Of a DNA stretch of 8,391 nt, positions 1 to 5,774 are shown in pieces. The stretch comes from Lonsdalea quercina subsp. quercina. GTDB lineage: Bacteria; Pseudomonadota; Gammaproteobacteria; Enterobacterales; Enterobacteriaceae. Numbering within the stretch: the stretch's first letter is position 1; the number at the start of each line of letters is the position of its first letter. Below the pieces are notes generated by a model. That model made no database searches, had not been told where the DNA came from, and worked only from the letters and a program-made list of their open reading frames with translations. The translations under genes and the position numbers were made by a program. The stretch lies in assembly GCF_000688655.1 (NCBI RefSeq), contig NZ_JIBO01000020.1, positions 35,996 through 44,386 on the forward strand, in the 5' to 3' direction.

Positions 1-1396
1 CTATTTGCAGGGAGCCGTACCGCGACGCGTGACGGATGTCCTGCAGGCAGGTCAGCAGATCTGGGTGCGTAAAGTCGACGACGTCTGGTGGCTGGCTCAG
101 TTGCCCGACGTCAATTCAGCGATGGTGTCTTTAGACCCGAACAACGGCGCCGTGCTGGCATTGGTGGGCGGCTTCGACTTCAACCAGAGCAAGTTCAACC
201 GCGCCACTCAGGCTTTGCGCCAGATCGGGTCGAACATTAAACCGTTCCTCTATACGGCGGCGATGGACAAAGGGCTGACGCTCGCGACCCTGCTAAACGA
301 CGCCCCGATTACCCGCTGGGATCCGGGCGCCGGTTCCGACTGGAGTCCGAAAAACTCCCCGCCGCAGTACGACGGCCCCATCCGACTTCGTCAGGGTCTC
401 GGACAGTCGAAAAACGTCGTGATGGTACGCGCGATGCGCGCGATGGGCGTGGACTATGCGGCCAACTATCTGGAGCGCTTCGGTTTTCCACAGCAAAACA
501 TTGTGCACACCGAGTCGCTGGCGCTTGGCGCCGCTGCATTCACTCCGCTACAGATGGTTCGCGGCTATTCGGTGATGACGAACGGCGGCTATTTGGTCGA
601 CCCGTACTTCATCAGCAAGATCGTCGATGACTTTGGTAATACGCTGTTCGCCGCCGAACCTAAAATTGTCTGCAATACCTGTAATTTGCCGGTGATTTAC
701 GGTGAAACCCAACGTTCCGTCGAGCTGTCTCCAGATTCAATGGAAAATGTTGCCACGTCGCAGGAGCATCCACAGCCCAACGCCGCGCCGCAGCCCGACC
801 CGATTACTCCGCCGGAAGCGGCACGACAGGCCAATCAGCCTTATGCGCCGCACGTCATCAGCACACCGCTGGCCTTCCTTATCAAGGATGCCATGAACAG
901 TAATGTCTTCGGCGAACCAGGCTGGATGGGAACCGGATGGCGCGCAGGAAAAGTGCTGCAACGCCATGATATCGGTGGGAAAACGGGGACGACTAACAAC
1001 TCCAAGGATGCTTGGTTCTCCGGCTATGGACCAAATATCGTGACGTCCATCTGGATTGGCTTCGACGATCATCGTCGCGATTTGGGACGTTCGACCCTCT
1101 CGGGTGCGATCCGCGATCAGATTTCCGGATACGAAGGGGGCGCCAAGAGCGCGCAACCGGCCTGGGATAGCTTCATGAAAGTCGCACTTAACGGCGTACC
1201 GGAGCAGAAAACCTCGCCGCCGCCGGGCATTACCACCGTCACTATCGATCGCATCACGGGCATGCTGTCAGACGGGGGCGGTAACAGTCGTCAGGAGTAC
1301 TTTATTGATGGGACGCAGCCGACACAGCATGCGACTCATGATTCCGGCACGACGTTGTACGACGCCGGCAGCGGTCAATCCGAGGAGTTATTTTAA
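1..1396 (+). CDS. mrcA: Penicillin-binding protein 1A, C-terminal part (5' end outside window)
   Basis: Bifunctional class A PBP that polymerises glycan strands and cross-links peptidoglycan in the periplasm, anchored in the inner membrane. Only about the last 464 residues are here (family about 850). The N-terminal membrane anchor and GT51 glycosyltransferase domain lie upstream. The first complete codon is at 2-4, and no true start is in the window. The fragment opens at the end of the inter-domain OB-like region and then carries the whole transpeptidase domain. The active-site SxxK is SNIK (serine codon 230-232), SxN is SKN (407-415), and KTG is at 980-988 within GGKTGTTN. A proline- and glutamine-rich stretch (about 745-840) precedes the KTG region. 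A CxxC pair lies at codons 671-673 and 680-682. The protein ends in ELF, as I recall for E. coli PBP1A. It converges on nudE. The family call is near certain. Confidence 0.97.
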   Translation, partial: YLQGAVPRRVTDVLQAGQQIWVRKVDDVWWLAQLPDVNSAMVSLDPNNGAVLALVGGFDFNQSKFNRATQALRQIGSNIKPFLYTAAMDKGLTLATLLNDAPITRWDPGAGSDWSPKNSPPQYDGPIRLRQGLGQSKNVVMVRAMRAMGVDYAANYLERFGFPQQNIVHTESLALGAAAFTPLQMVRGYSVMTNGGYLVDPYFISKIVDDFGNTLFAAEPKIVCNTCNLPVIYGETQRSVELSPDSMENVATSQEHPQPNAAPQPDPITPPEAARQANQPYAPHVISTPLAFLIKDAMNSNVFGEPGWMGTGWRAGKVLQRHDIGGKTGTTNNSKDAWFSGYGPNIVTSIWIGFDDHRRDLGRSTLSGAIRDQISGYEGGAKSAQPAWDSFMKVALNGVPEQKTSPPPGITTVTIDRITGMLSDGGGNSRQEYFIDGTQPTQHATHDSGTTLYDAGSGQSEELF

Positions 1397-1405
1397 TTCC
1401 GCTAT

Positions 1406-1439
1406 CAGGCAGGCGCGCTGTCACCAGCGCGCCTGCCTG
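1406..1439. terminator. Perfect 15-bp stem-loop between convergent mrcA and nudE
   Basis: The arms 1406-1420 (CAGGCAGGCGCGCTG) and 1425-1439 are perfect reverse complements around a four-base loop, TCAC. The element starts 10 bases after the mrcA stop and ends 12 bases before the nudE stop, so it is placed to end both transcripts. Neither side has a clean U-tract: TAGAGTGCG follows on the plus strand, and ATAGCGGAATTAAAA follows on the minus strand. It may therefore act as a weak bidirectional terminator or mainly protect 3' ends. The structure is seen directly; the function is inferred from its position. Confidence 0.75.
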
Positions 1440-1451
1440 TAGAGTGCGACG

Positions 1452-2015
1452 CTATTTCAGGGGAGACGGCGAAAAGAGGTGGGCATGCGCCAGGAATAGC
1501 GCACTAACGTTGCGAGCCTCCCGAAAATCCGCCTCCTGCAATAGCGACATCATCCGCGCCTGCGGCCAACGGACAGGGATCAACGGCTCCGGCTCATCGC
1601 CTTGTAAGCGCTGAGGATAAAGCCCACGGGCAATGACGATATTCATCTGACTGGAAAAATAGGAAGGGGCCAGCGTCAAGGTCGCCAGTAGTTCGAAATG
1701 CTCCGCACCAAATCCGACTTCTTCCTTCAATTCTCGGTCAGCCGCTTCAAACACCGTTTCCCCCGCATCGATCAGCCCTTTGGGAAAGCCCAGTTCATAC
1801 TGTTCGATCCCCACCGCGTATTCGCGGATCAGCAGCAGGTCATCGCCGATAACCGGCACAATCATCACCGCCTCCCGTCCGGAAGGACGCATCCGTTCAT
1901 ACACGCGGCGCTCGCCGTTGCTGAACTCTAGATCCACCGATTCAACATTAAACAGACGCGAGCGGGCTACGGTTTCAACCCCGAGAATTTTGGGTTTTTG
2001 CAGGTTATTTTCCAT
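1452..2015 (-). CDS. nudE: NudE, ADP-compounds Nudix hydrolase
   Basis: Cytoplasmic Nudix hydrolase of the NudE family, which cleaves ADP linked to another moiety (ADP-ribose, NADH, Ap3A and Ap2A in E. coli) to give AMP plus a phosphorylated product. The 187-residue length matches E. coli NudE (about 186). The Nudix signature GX5EX7REUXEEXGU is perfect at residues 80-102: G80, E86, then R94-E95-L96-K97-E98-E99-V100-G101-F102. E95, E98 and E99 are the expected metal and catalytic carboxylates. A conserved-looking APSYFSSQ segment follows at about 116-123 and may contribute to substrate recognition. The ATG at 2013-2015 is chosen because it gives the family length and has a GGGG Shine-Dalgarno-like run just upstream (minus strand). 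It converges on mrcA and diverges from igaA, so it is probably monocistronic. Confidence 0.96.
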   Translation of the reverse strand: MENNLQKPKILGVETVARSRLFNVESVDLEFSNGERRVYERMRPSGREAVMIVPVIGDDLLLIREYAVGIEQYELGFPKGLIDAGETVFEAADRELKEEVGFGAEHFELLATLTLAPSYFSSQMNIVIARGLYPQRLQGDEPEPLIPVRWPQARMMSLLQEADFREARNVSALFLAHAHLFSPSPLK

Positions 2016-2137
2016 AGAAGCCCCGGTTACAGAGGAAATTGACTGACGCTGACCGCACAGTTGGAAAAATACTGGTACTCTTCACAGCAGGGGCCACATG
2101 GGCATTTTGCGGCAATCGCGTTGCTGCCTGCAACTTT

Positions 2138-2146
2138 ACCATACCA
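2138..2146 (-). promoter_or_regulatory. Candidate extended -10 promoter for nudE
   Basis: Read on the minus strand, this is TGGTATGGT: a TGn extension followed directly by TATGGT. No good -35 sits 17 bases upstream; a TTGCAA is present but at only 14-base spacing. Initiation here would give a nudE leader of roughly 115 bases. The leader contains a small stem-loop (2109-2115 pairing with 2121-2127, one G-U pair, loop TCGCG). Assigned by motif only. Confidence 0.35.
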
Positions 2147-2173
2147 AAACAACAATATTGCAACACCTTAAAA

Positions 2174-2192
2174 ACATAAGCTTCACTTATGT
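2174..2192. repeat. Inverted repeat ACATAAG-N5-CTTATGT in the nudE/igaA divergent region
   Basis: Two perfect 7-base arms (2174-2180 and 2186-2192) are separated by five bases. The element lies upstream of the nudE promoter candidate and about 135 bases upstream of the igaA promoter candidate. Dyad symmetry in an AT-rich divergent control region is what a dimeric regulator would bind, but I cannot assign it to a known regulator. Confidence 0.45.
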
Positions 2193-2215
2193 AAACCAGA
2201 TAGGCACTTGGATGA

Positions 2216-2241
2216 AAAAAAATAGGATTATCCTCATTTTT
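2216..2241. other. Short A/T-flanked hairpin in the nudE/igaA divergent region
   Basis: AAAAAT (2218-2223) and AGGA (2224-2227) pair with TCCT (2231-2234) and ATTTTT (2236-2241) around a TTA loop, with one bulged C at 2235. An A-tract runs into the left arm and a T-tract closes the right arm, so on both strands it looks like a very small intrinsic-terminator shape. It lies between the two promoter candidates and could insulate them. The 4-bp GC-containing core is weak, so chance is a real alternative. Confidence 0.3.
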
Positions 2242-2255
2242 GTTCATGTCTGGCC

Positions 2256-2362
2256 TTGTTAGCATCCAAGGATCAAGACAAGAATATATAAATTCAGTTA
2301 GCAAAGGCAGCCAGCAAAGCTAGATGGGATAATTTAGCCTATGTATCTTTGTTAGTATCCAA
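2256..2362 (+). repeat. Two near-identical direct repeats TTGTTAGYATCCAA upstream of igaA
   Basis: TTGTTAGCATCCAA at 2256-2269 and TTGTTAGTATCCAA at 2349-2362 differ at one of 14 positions and start 93 bases apart. The first lies upstream of the candidate igaA -10, and the second lies just downstream of its expected transcription start. Such flanking placement fits paired operator half-sites, but duplication or chance cannot be excluded. No known consensus is recognised. Confidence 0.4.
2325..2333 (+). promoter_or_regulatory. Candidate extended -10 promoter for igaA
   Basis: TGGGATAAT combines a TGn extension with GATAAT, a 5/6 match to the sigma70 -10. No clear -35 is visible at 16-18 bases upstream, as is common for extended -10 promoters. 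Transcription would start near 2340 and give a leader of about 64 bases before the igaA ATG. The rest of this 388-bp gap (2016-2403) contains the repeats listed separately and no convincing gene. Confidence 0.4.
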
Positions 2363-2370
2363 AAAAAAAC

Positions 2371-2407
2371 AGAGGAAACCTGACGCTATTGGATGGTAAT
2401 GATATGA
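2371..2407 (+). promoter_or_regulatory. igaA translation-start region: displaced Shine-Dalgarno and a 4-codon overlapping ORF
   Basis: The only strong ribosome-binding sequence, AGAGGA (2371-2376), lies 27 bases before the ATG at 2404. That is too far for ordinary initiation there. Directly before the ATG is only a weak GGATGG (2391-2396). A tiny out-of-frame ORF (ATG 2393, GTA, ATG, ATA, TGA 2405-2407) ends with its stop overlapping the igaA start as ATGA, the layout of translational coupling. An in-frame TTG at 2389 lies 12 bases after AGAGGA and would add five residues. The sequence facts are direct; any coupling is inferred. Confidence 0.4.
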
Positions 2408-4548
2408 GTACAATACTCATCATATTGTCTGTATTGTTAGCCTGTCTGATTGCGGTAGGGGGTTTCATTGGCTATCGCATGTATCGTCGTTTTCTTTTTG
2501 CCAAACGCCTGCCCGTAGTCTCTGGACATCGCCAGCTGACCTCGACGGAACGCAAGGCTGTAGAACAATATTTGGTGTCGAGAGATGCTGGCAATACGCT
2601 GCCGCTTACCGCGTCGGCGTCTTCCCCACGTCTGACCCGTTCTCTGCTCAGCAACCGTGTATATCCCATTACGCACAGTATTACCCGCTATGGGCTTAGC
2701 ACCGATGCGCCGAATAAATGGCGATACTTCATTGATACACAAGAAGTTCACCTCCCTCCCAGCTGGGAACAATACATCACACAGAATAACGAGATCGAAC
2801 TGATCACCACGCGTTCGATGCCGCTGGTCATTTCGCTTAACGGACACTCGATCACGGAATATATCAACAACAGAGATTTCTCGAACAACCGTGAACTGCC
2901 GATCGGCAATGCGTCGATTCTCCCGGAGGAAAACGAGCATACCGAACTGCTTTCCGTGCGGAAGGAAACGCGGGAAGAGTACGCCACGCATCGTTCTCGC
3001 GGGATTAAAGACGCCGCCATACTTTGCTGCGCCTTTTTGCTTTTGGTCTTCAGCCTTAACAGCCCGCTGGCAGTGCTACCGTGGCTGGCTGCCACAGCCT
3101 GTATCCTGGCCGCATGGAGCTGTTGGCAGCTATTTCGAGCTCCCCGTGAAAAAGAGCTGCAGGATGTTCACTGTCTGAATGGCACGCCACATTGTCTAGG
3201 ACTTTTCGGCGAATCGAACCAAAGCCGTCTTGGCAACATCTCTCTCGGGAACATTGATCTGATTTACCCGCCGCACTGGCAGCCTTATATCGGTCACGAT
3301 TTGGGGAAAAAGACTGATGTGGACATTTACCAGAATCGGCAGGTCGTTCGACAGGGAAAATATCTGTCGCTTCATAATGAAGTGAAACGCTTTCCCTTGC
3401 AGAAACGCGGCAAAAATTTGGTGCTGGCCTGCGGCGCGCTGTTCAGCCTTTTGCTGCTGTTGAGCTACGTTCCGCTCGATCTACCGCTTAAGCTCAGCCT
3501 CGCTTGGATCAAAGGCGCGAATAACATCAAAGTCACACAGGTCGACGAACTGGAGAAGATGCCGCTCCATGTCGGCGATACCTTGCAGGTGCGTGGCACC
3601 GGCATGTGTTACGTTCCGCCGGTCGATCACGGCCCTACGCCTCCCAGCACGTCGGCTTTCCAGCCCTTCGACTGTTCCGCCATCTATTGGAATAAAGCTG
3701 ACCCGCTACCGCTGCCTGAATCCGATATCATCGAAAAAACCATCGCCCTGCGCGCCACAGTCAACGAACAGCTGCATCCCTCAACAAATGGCGACGGGGC
3801 TAGCTCACCGTTAGCCAGCGCGATTCAGAAGTCCGGCATGATTCTGCTCAATGATTTTTCCGACATCGTACTGAAAACCGAAGACTTGTGCGAAAAAGAA
3901 GAGGACTGTACGCGTCTGAAGAACGCGCTGATCAACCTCGGCAATGTGAAAAGCTGGAACGTTTTGGTCAGGCGCGCCAGCTCTGGCGCGCTGAAAGGCA
4001 CCAGCGTGATACTGCGCCCCGTGAGTGCCGAAACGCTGGATACTCTGGTCAACAACGCCACGGACTACTTTTATTTGCAAGAGCTTCGCAACGCCACCAA
4101 TGCGTTGAACAGCCCACCGCCGGCCGGGTTCCTGATCCGTAGCGATGAAGGCAACCAATTCGTCACCCACCCAGAACCGATGACGCCGCTGGTCGAGTAT
4201 CGGCCAGCGGAACAATGGCAGGAATTGCAGCGTTTGTCCGCGATGCTGCTGCACACTTCCTTTGAAGCCAGCGGCGTGATCACGGCGATCGCGTTGGACG
4301 CCAACGGCACTCGCCATATCTCCCTTCATAGCGAACCCGATGCGGTCACGCTGTGGCGCTACCTCGGCAGCAGCGTGCTGCTTCTGCTGTTTACGAGCGT
4401 GTTTATTATTAACGTCGTGCAGTTGGTCATGAAACACCGCCGCAGCAAACAGCGTATTGCCGATATTCAACAGTATTACGCCAGATATCTGGCGCCGGAG
4501 ACCTCCGCTACACCAGCGTTACACGGCAGCGCCTCTCGCCCGTCGTGA
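2404..4548 (+). CDS. igaA: IgaA/UmoB family inner-membrane repressor of the Rcs phosphorelay
   Basis: IgaA (YrfF; UmoB in Proteus) is an inner-membrane protein that holds the Rcs phosphorelay off by contacting RcsD; the outer-membrane lipoprotein RcsF relieves this. It is essential in Salmonella and E. coli unless Rcs is disabled. The product has 714 residues (E. coli about 711). Hydrophobic segments lie near residues 2-22, 204-220, 223-240, 338-356 and 651-675, giving cytoplasmic regions (about 25-200 and 245-335), a large periplasmic domain (about 357-650) and a short basic cytoplasmic tail. Family-like stretches include PNKWRYFIDTQEVHLPP and NISLGNIDLIYP. Four periplasmic cysteines, 402, 424, 496 and 502, match the four conserved in Salmonella IgaA. 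The ATG at 2404 is chosen because the product then begins MSTI, like E. coli. A possible TTG start at 2389 is noted separately. igaA has its own control region and is followed by yrfG after 94 bases. Confidence 0.96.
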   Translation: MSTILIILSVLLACLIAVGGFIGYRMYRRFLFAKRLPVVSGHRQLTSTERKAVEQYLVSRDAGNTLPLTASASSPRLTRSLLSNRVYPITHSITRYGLSTDAPNKWRYFIDTQEVHLPPSWEQYITQNNEIELITTRSMPLVISLNGHSITEYINNRDFSNNRELPIGNASILPEENEHTELLSVRKETREEYATHRSRGIKDAAILCCAFLLLVFSLNSPLAVLPWLAATACILAAWSCWQLFRAPREKELQDVHCLNGTPHCLGLFGESNQSRLGNISLGNIDLIYPPHWQPYIGHDLGKKTDVDIYQNRQVVRQGKYLSLHNEVKRFPLQKRGKNLVLACGALFSLLLLLSYVPLDLPLKLSLAWIKGANNIKVTQVDELEKMPLHVGDTLQVRGTGMCYVPPVDHGPTPPSTSAFQPFDCSAIYWNKADPLPLPESDIIEKTIALRATVNEQLHPSTNGDGASSPLASAIQKSGMILLNDFSDIVLKTEDLCEKEEDCTRLKNALINLGNVKSWNVLVRRASSGALKGTSVILRPVSAETLDTLVNNATDYFYLQELRNATNALNSPPPAGFLIRSDEGNQFVTHPEPMTPLVEYRPAEQWQELQRLSAMLLHTSFEASGVITAIALDANGTRHISLHSEPDAVTLWRYLGSSVLLLLFTSVFIINVVQLVMKHRRSKQRIADIQQYYARYLAPETSATPALHGSASRPS

Positions 4549-4574
4549 AATCATCAGCCTTGAACCGGTATACT
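4545..4574 (+). promoter_or_regulatory. Candidate promoter for yrfG-hslR-hslO
   Basis: GTGAAA (4545-4550, overlapping the igaA stop) and TATACT (4569-4574) are 18 bases apart, a plausible sigma70 pair (4/6 and 5/6 to consensus). CTTGAAC at 4559-4565 also matches 6 of 7 bases of the heat-shock sigma32 -35 (CTTGAAA). However, no CCCCAT-like -10 follows at 12-14 bases, so sigma32 use here is doubtful. Confidence 0.4.
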
Positions 4575-4600
4575 GGCGTACAGACAACCTCAGCCTGACG

Positions 4601-4631
4601 GCCGCTTCCGGCGGCAATGGCCTTTTTGCCG
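4601..4631 (+). other. Two mutually exclusive small hairpins in the yrfG leader
   Basis: Hairpin A pairs GCCGC (4601-4605) with GCGGC (4611-4615) around TTCCG. Hairpin B pairs CGGCAA (4612-4617) with TTGCCG (4626-4631) around an eight-base loop. They share 4612-4615 and cannot form together. The right arm of B includes the first base of the yrfG Shine-Dalgarno GGAG (4631-4634), so B could lower ribosome access. Pairing is read from sequence; any regulatory role is inference. Confidence 0.35.
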
Positions 4632-4642
4632 GAGAGATGATG

Positions 4643-5326
4643 ATGTCCGAACTCGATTGGAAAGAGATAGATACCGTGCTGCTGGATATGGACGGCACCC
4701 TGCTTGATCTCGCTTTCGACAGCTATTTTTGGCTCCAGTTGGTGCCGCAATCGCTCAGCGAAAGGCGCGGTATTTCGCTGGAAGAAGCGAAGGAACTGAT
4801 GGCGCACGAATATCAGTCCGTTCAGCACACGCTCAGTTGGTACTGCCTCGACTATTGGAGCCAGCAGTTGGATCTGGATATACGTCAGATGACGCGCGAC
4901 ATCGCTTCACGCGCCCGGCTGCGGGACGACACCGCGCCGTTTCTTCGTGCATTAAGGGATAGCGGTCGCCACACGGTTTTGCTGACTAACGCCCATCCGC
5001 ACAGCCTATCGGTCAAAATTGAACGCACGGGACTCGATCAGCACCTTGATTTATTACTTTCCACCCATACTTATGGCTTTCCGAAAGAAGATCAGCGTTT
5101 ATGGCAGGCGGTACAAACTCAAATCGGATTCGACCCGGCAAGAACCTTGTTTGTGGATGACAGCGAACCCATTTTGGATGCGGCCAAGACGTTCGGGATC
5201 GGCTATTGTCTGGGCGTCAGCAACCCAGACTCCAGCCTGCCCGAGGGCAAAATGTTTCATCGTCATCCCGCCACCAACGATTATCGGGCGCTGATCCCCG
5301 CTTTGACAGGCGAAACCGGTTTTTGA
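4643..5326 (+). CDS. yrfG: YrfG, HAD-superfamily GMP/IMP nucleotidase
   Basis: Cytoplasmic haloacid-dehalogenase-type phosphatase; the E. coli family member is reported to dephosphorylate GMP and IMP. All four HAD motifs are present in the 227-residue product. Motif I is DMDGT (D15 nucleophile, D17 acid/base), motif II LLTN (T115), motif III K148 in GFPKED, and motif IV VDD (D172, D173) in LFVDDSEPILDAA. An alpha-helical cap between motifs I and II (about 30-95) contains QHTLSWYCLDYW, a stretch I recall as strongly conserved in YrfG. Three in-frame ATGs occur in a row (4637, 4640, 4643). The third is chosen because GGAG at 4631-4634 then sits at eight-base spacing and the length fits the family (222 in E. 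coli). The reading frame stays open upstream into igaA, but that extension has no family support. It starts the operon with hslR and hslO, and its TGA stop lies inside the hslR Shine-Dalgarno. Confidence 0.94.
   Translation: MSELDWKEIDTVLLDMDGTLLDLAFDSYFWLQLVPQSLSERRGISLEEAKELMAHEYQSVQHTLSWYCLDYWSQQLDLDIRQMTRDIASRARLRDDTAPFLRALRDSGRHTVLLTNAHPHSLSVKIERTGLDQHLDLLLSTHTYGFPKEDQRLWQAVQTQIGFDPARTLFVDDSEPILDAAKTFGIGYCLGVSNPDSSLPEGKMFHRHPATNDYRALIPALTGETGF
5045..5071 (+). promoter_or_regulatory. Possible internal sigma32 (heat-shock) promoter inside yrfG
   Basis: CTTGATT (5045-5051), 11 bases, then ACCCATACT (5063-5071). This resembles the sigma32 pattern CTTGAAA-N(12-13)-CCCCATnT: 5/7 in the -35 and 5/6 in CCCCAT, with a spacer one or two bases short. 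A transcript from here would begin near 5076 and carry hslR and hslO but not full yrfG. The DNA encodes a protein segment that looks conserved in YrfG (DLLLSTHTYG), so the likeness may be a by-product of coding. Confidence 0.3.
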
Positions 5327-5335
5327 GGAGCATAT

Positions 5336-5749
5336 ATGAGCAAAGCCAGCCAGCATGAAGACAACGCCGCGGTCCGGCTGGACAAGTGGCTATGGGCGGC
5401 CCGAATTTACAAAACCCGCGCCATCGCCCGCGATATGGTTGAAGGCGGCAAGGTTCACTATAACGGTCAACGCAGCAAGCCCAGCAAACTGGTCGAGCTG
5501 AATGCCGAGCTAAAATTACGTCAGGGCAACGACGAACGCACCATTGTGATCCTGGAAATCTGCGCGCAGCGCCGTTCCGCGCCTCAGGCGCAGGCGATGT
5601 ACCAGGAAACCGAGGTCAGTATCGAAAAACGGGAAAAAATGGCGCAGGCAAGAAAAATGAACGCGCTGTCCATGCCCCACCCCGACCGTCGCCCAGATAA
5701 AAAAGAGCGCCGGGATTTGATTAAATTTAAATACAGCGACGCGGACTAA
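5336..5749 (+). CDS. hslR: Hsp15, heat-shock ribosome-associated S4-domain protein
   Basis: Hsp15 is a small RNA-binding heat-shock protein. In E. coli it binds free 50S subunits that still carry a nascent chain on tRNA and helps recycle them. The product has 137 residues (E. coli 133). An S4 RNA-binding domain occupies about residues 12-75, opening [16 protein letters not shown] and continuing [17 protein letters not shown], with the basic face expected for rRNA contact. The lysine- and arginine-rich C-terminal tail (about 97-130) ends KFKYSDAD. The ATG at 5336 is preceded by GAGGAG at 5325-5330, five bases away. The upstream yrfG TGA (5324-5326) overlaps this site as TGAGGAG, so the two genes are probably translationally coupled. 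hslO follows after 25 bases. Confidence 0.96.
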   Translation: MSKASQHEDNAAVRLDKWLWAARIYKTRAIARDMVEGGKVHYNGQRSKPSKLVELNAELKLRQGNDERTIVILEICAQRRSAPQAQAMYQETEVSIEKREKMAQARKMNALSMPHPDRRPDKKERRDLIKFKYSDAD

Positions 5750-5774
5750 CCCGCCGTCGCCGCGAGAAAATATT

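Noticed and set aside
2005..2304. A 99-codon minus-strand frame across the nudE/igaA gap that overlaps the nudE start.
   Set aside because: The translation shows no recognisable family or membrane pattern, composition is non-coding-like and AT-rich, and it runs through both promoter candidates. I read the interval as regulatory.
2389..2403. TTG at 2389 as the igaA start (719 residues).
   Set aside because: Not excluded, but the family N-terminus MSTI begins at 2404 and the AGAGGA to TTG gap of 12 bases is long. It is kept as an alternative.
3811..4470. A 219-codon open frame on the minus strand, antisense to igaA.
   Set aside because: It lies entirely within the conserved periplasmic domain and C-terminal segment of igaA. 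Its translation is rich in H, Q and R without domain features, and no ribosome site stands out.
4457..4642. An N-terminal extension of yrfG starting inside igaA.
   Set aside because: It would add about 62 residues not seen in the family and has no good ribosome site. The ATG cluster at 4637-4643 has GGAG and gives the family length.
5303..5338. A perfect TTGACA (5303-5308) before hslR as a promoter.
   Set aside because: No -10 occurs at 16-18 bases. The nearest candidates (CATATA, TATATG) are 22-24 bases away, and the sequence is the 3' coding end of yrfG.
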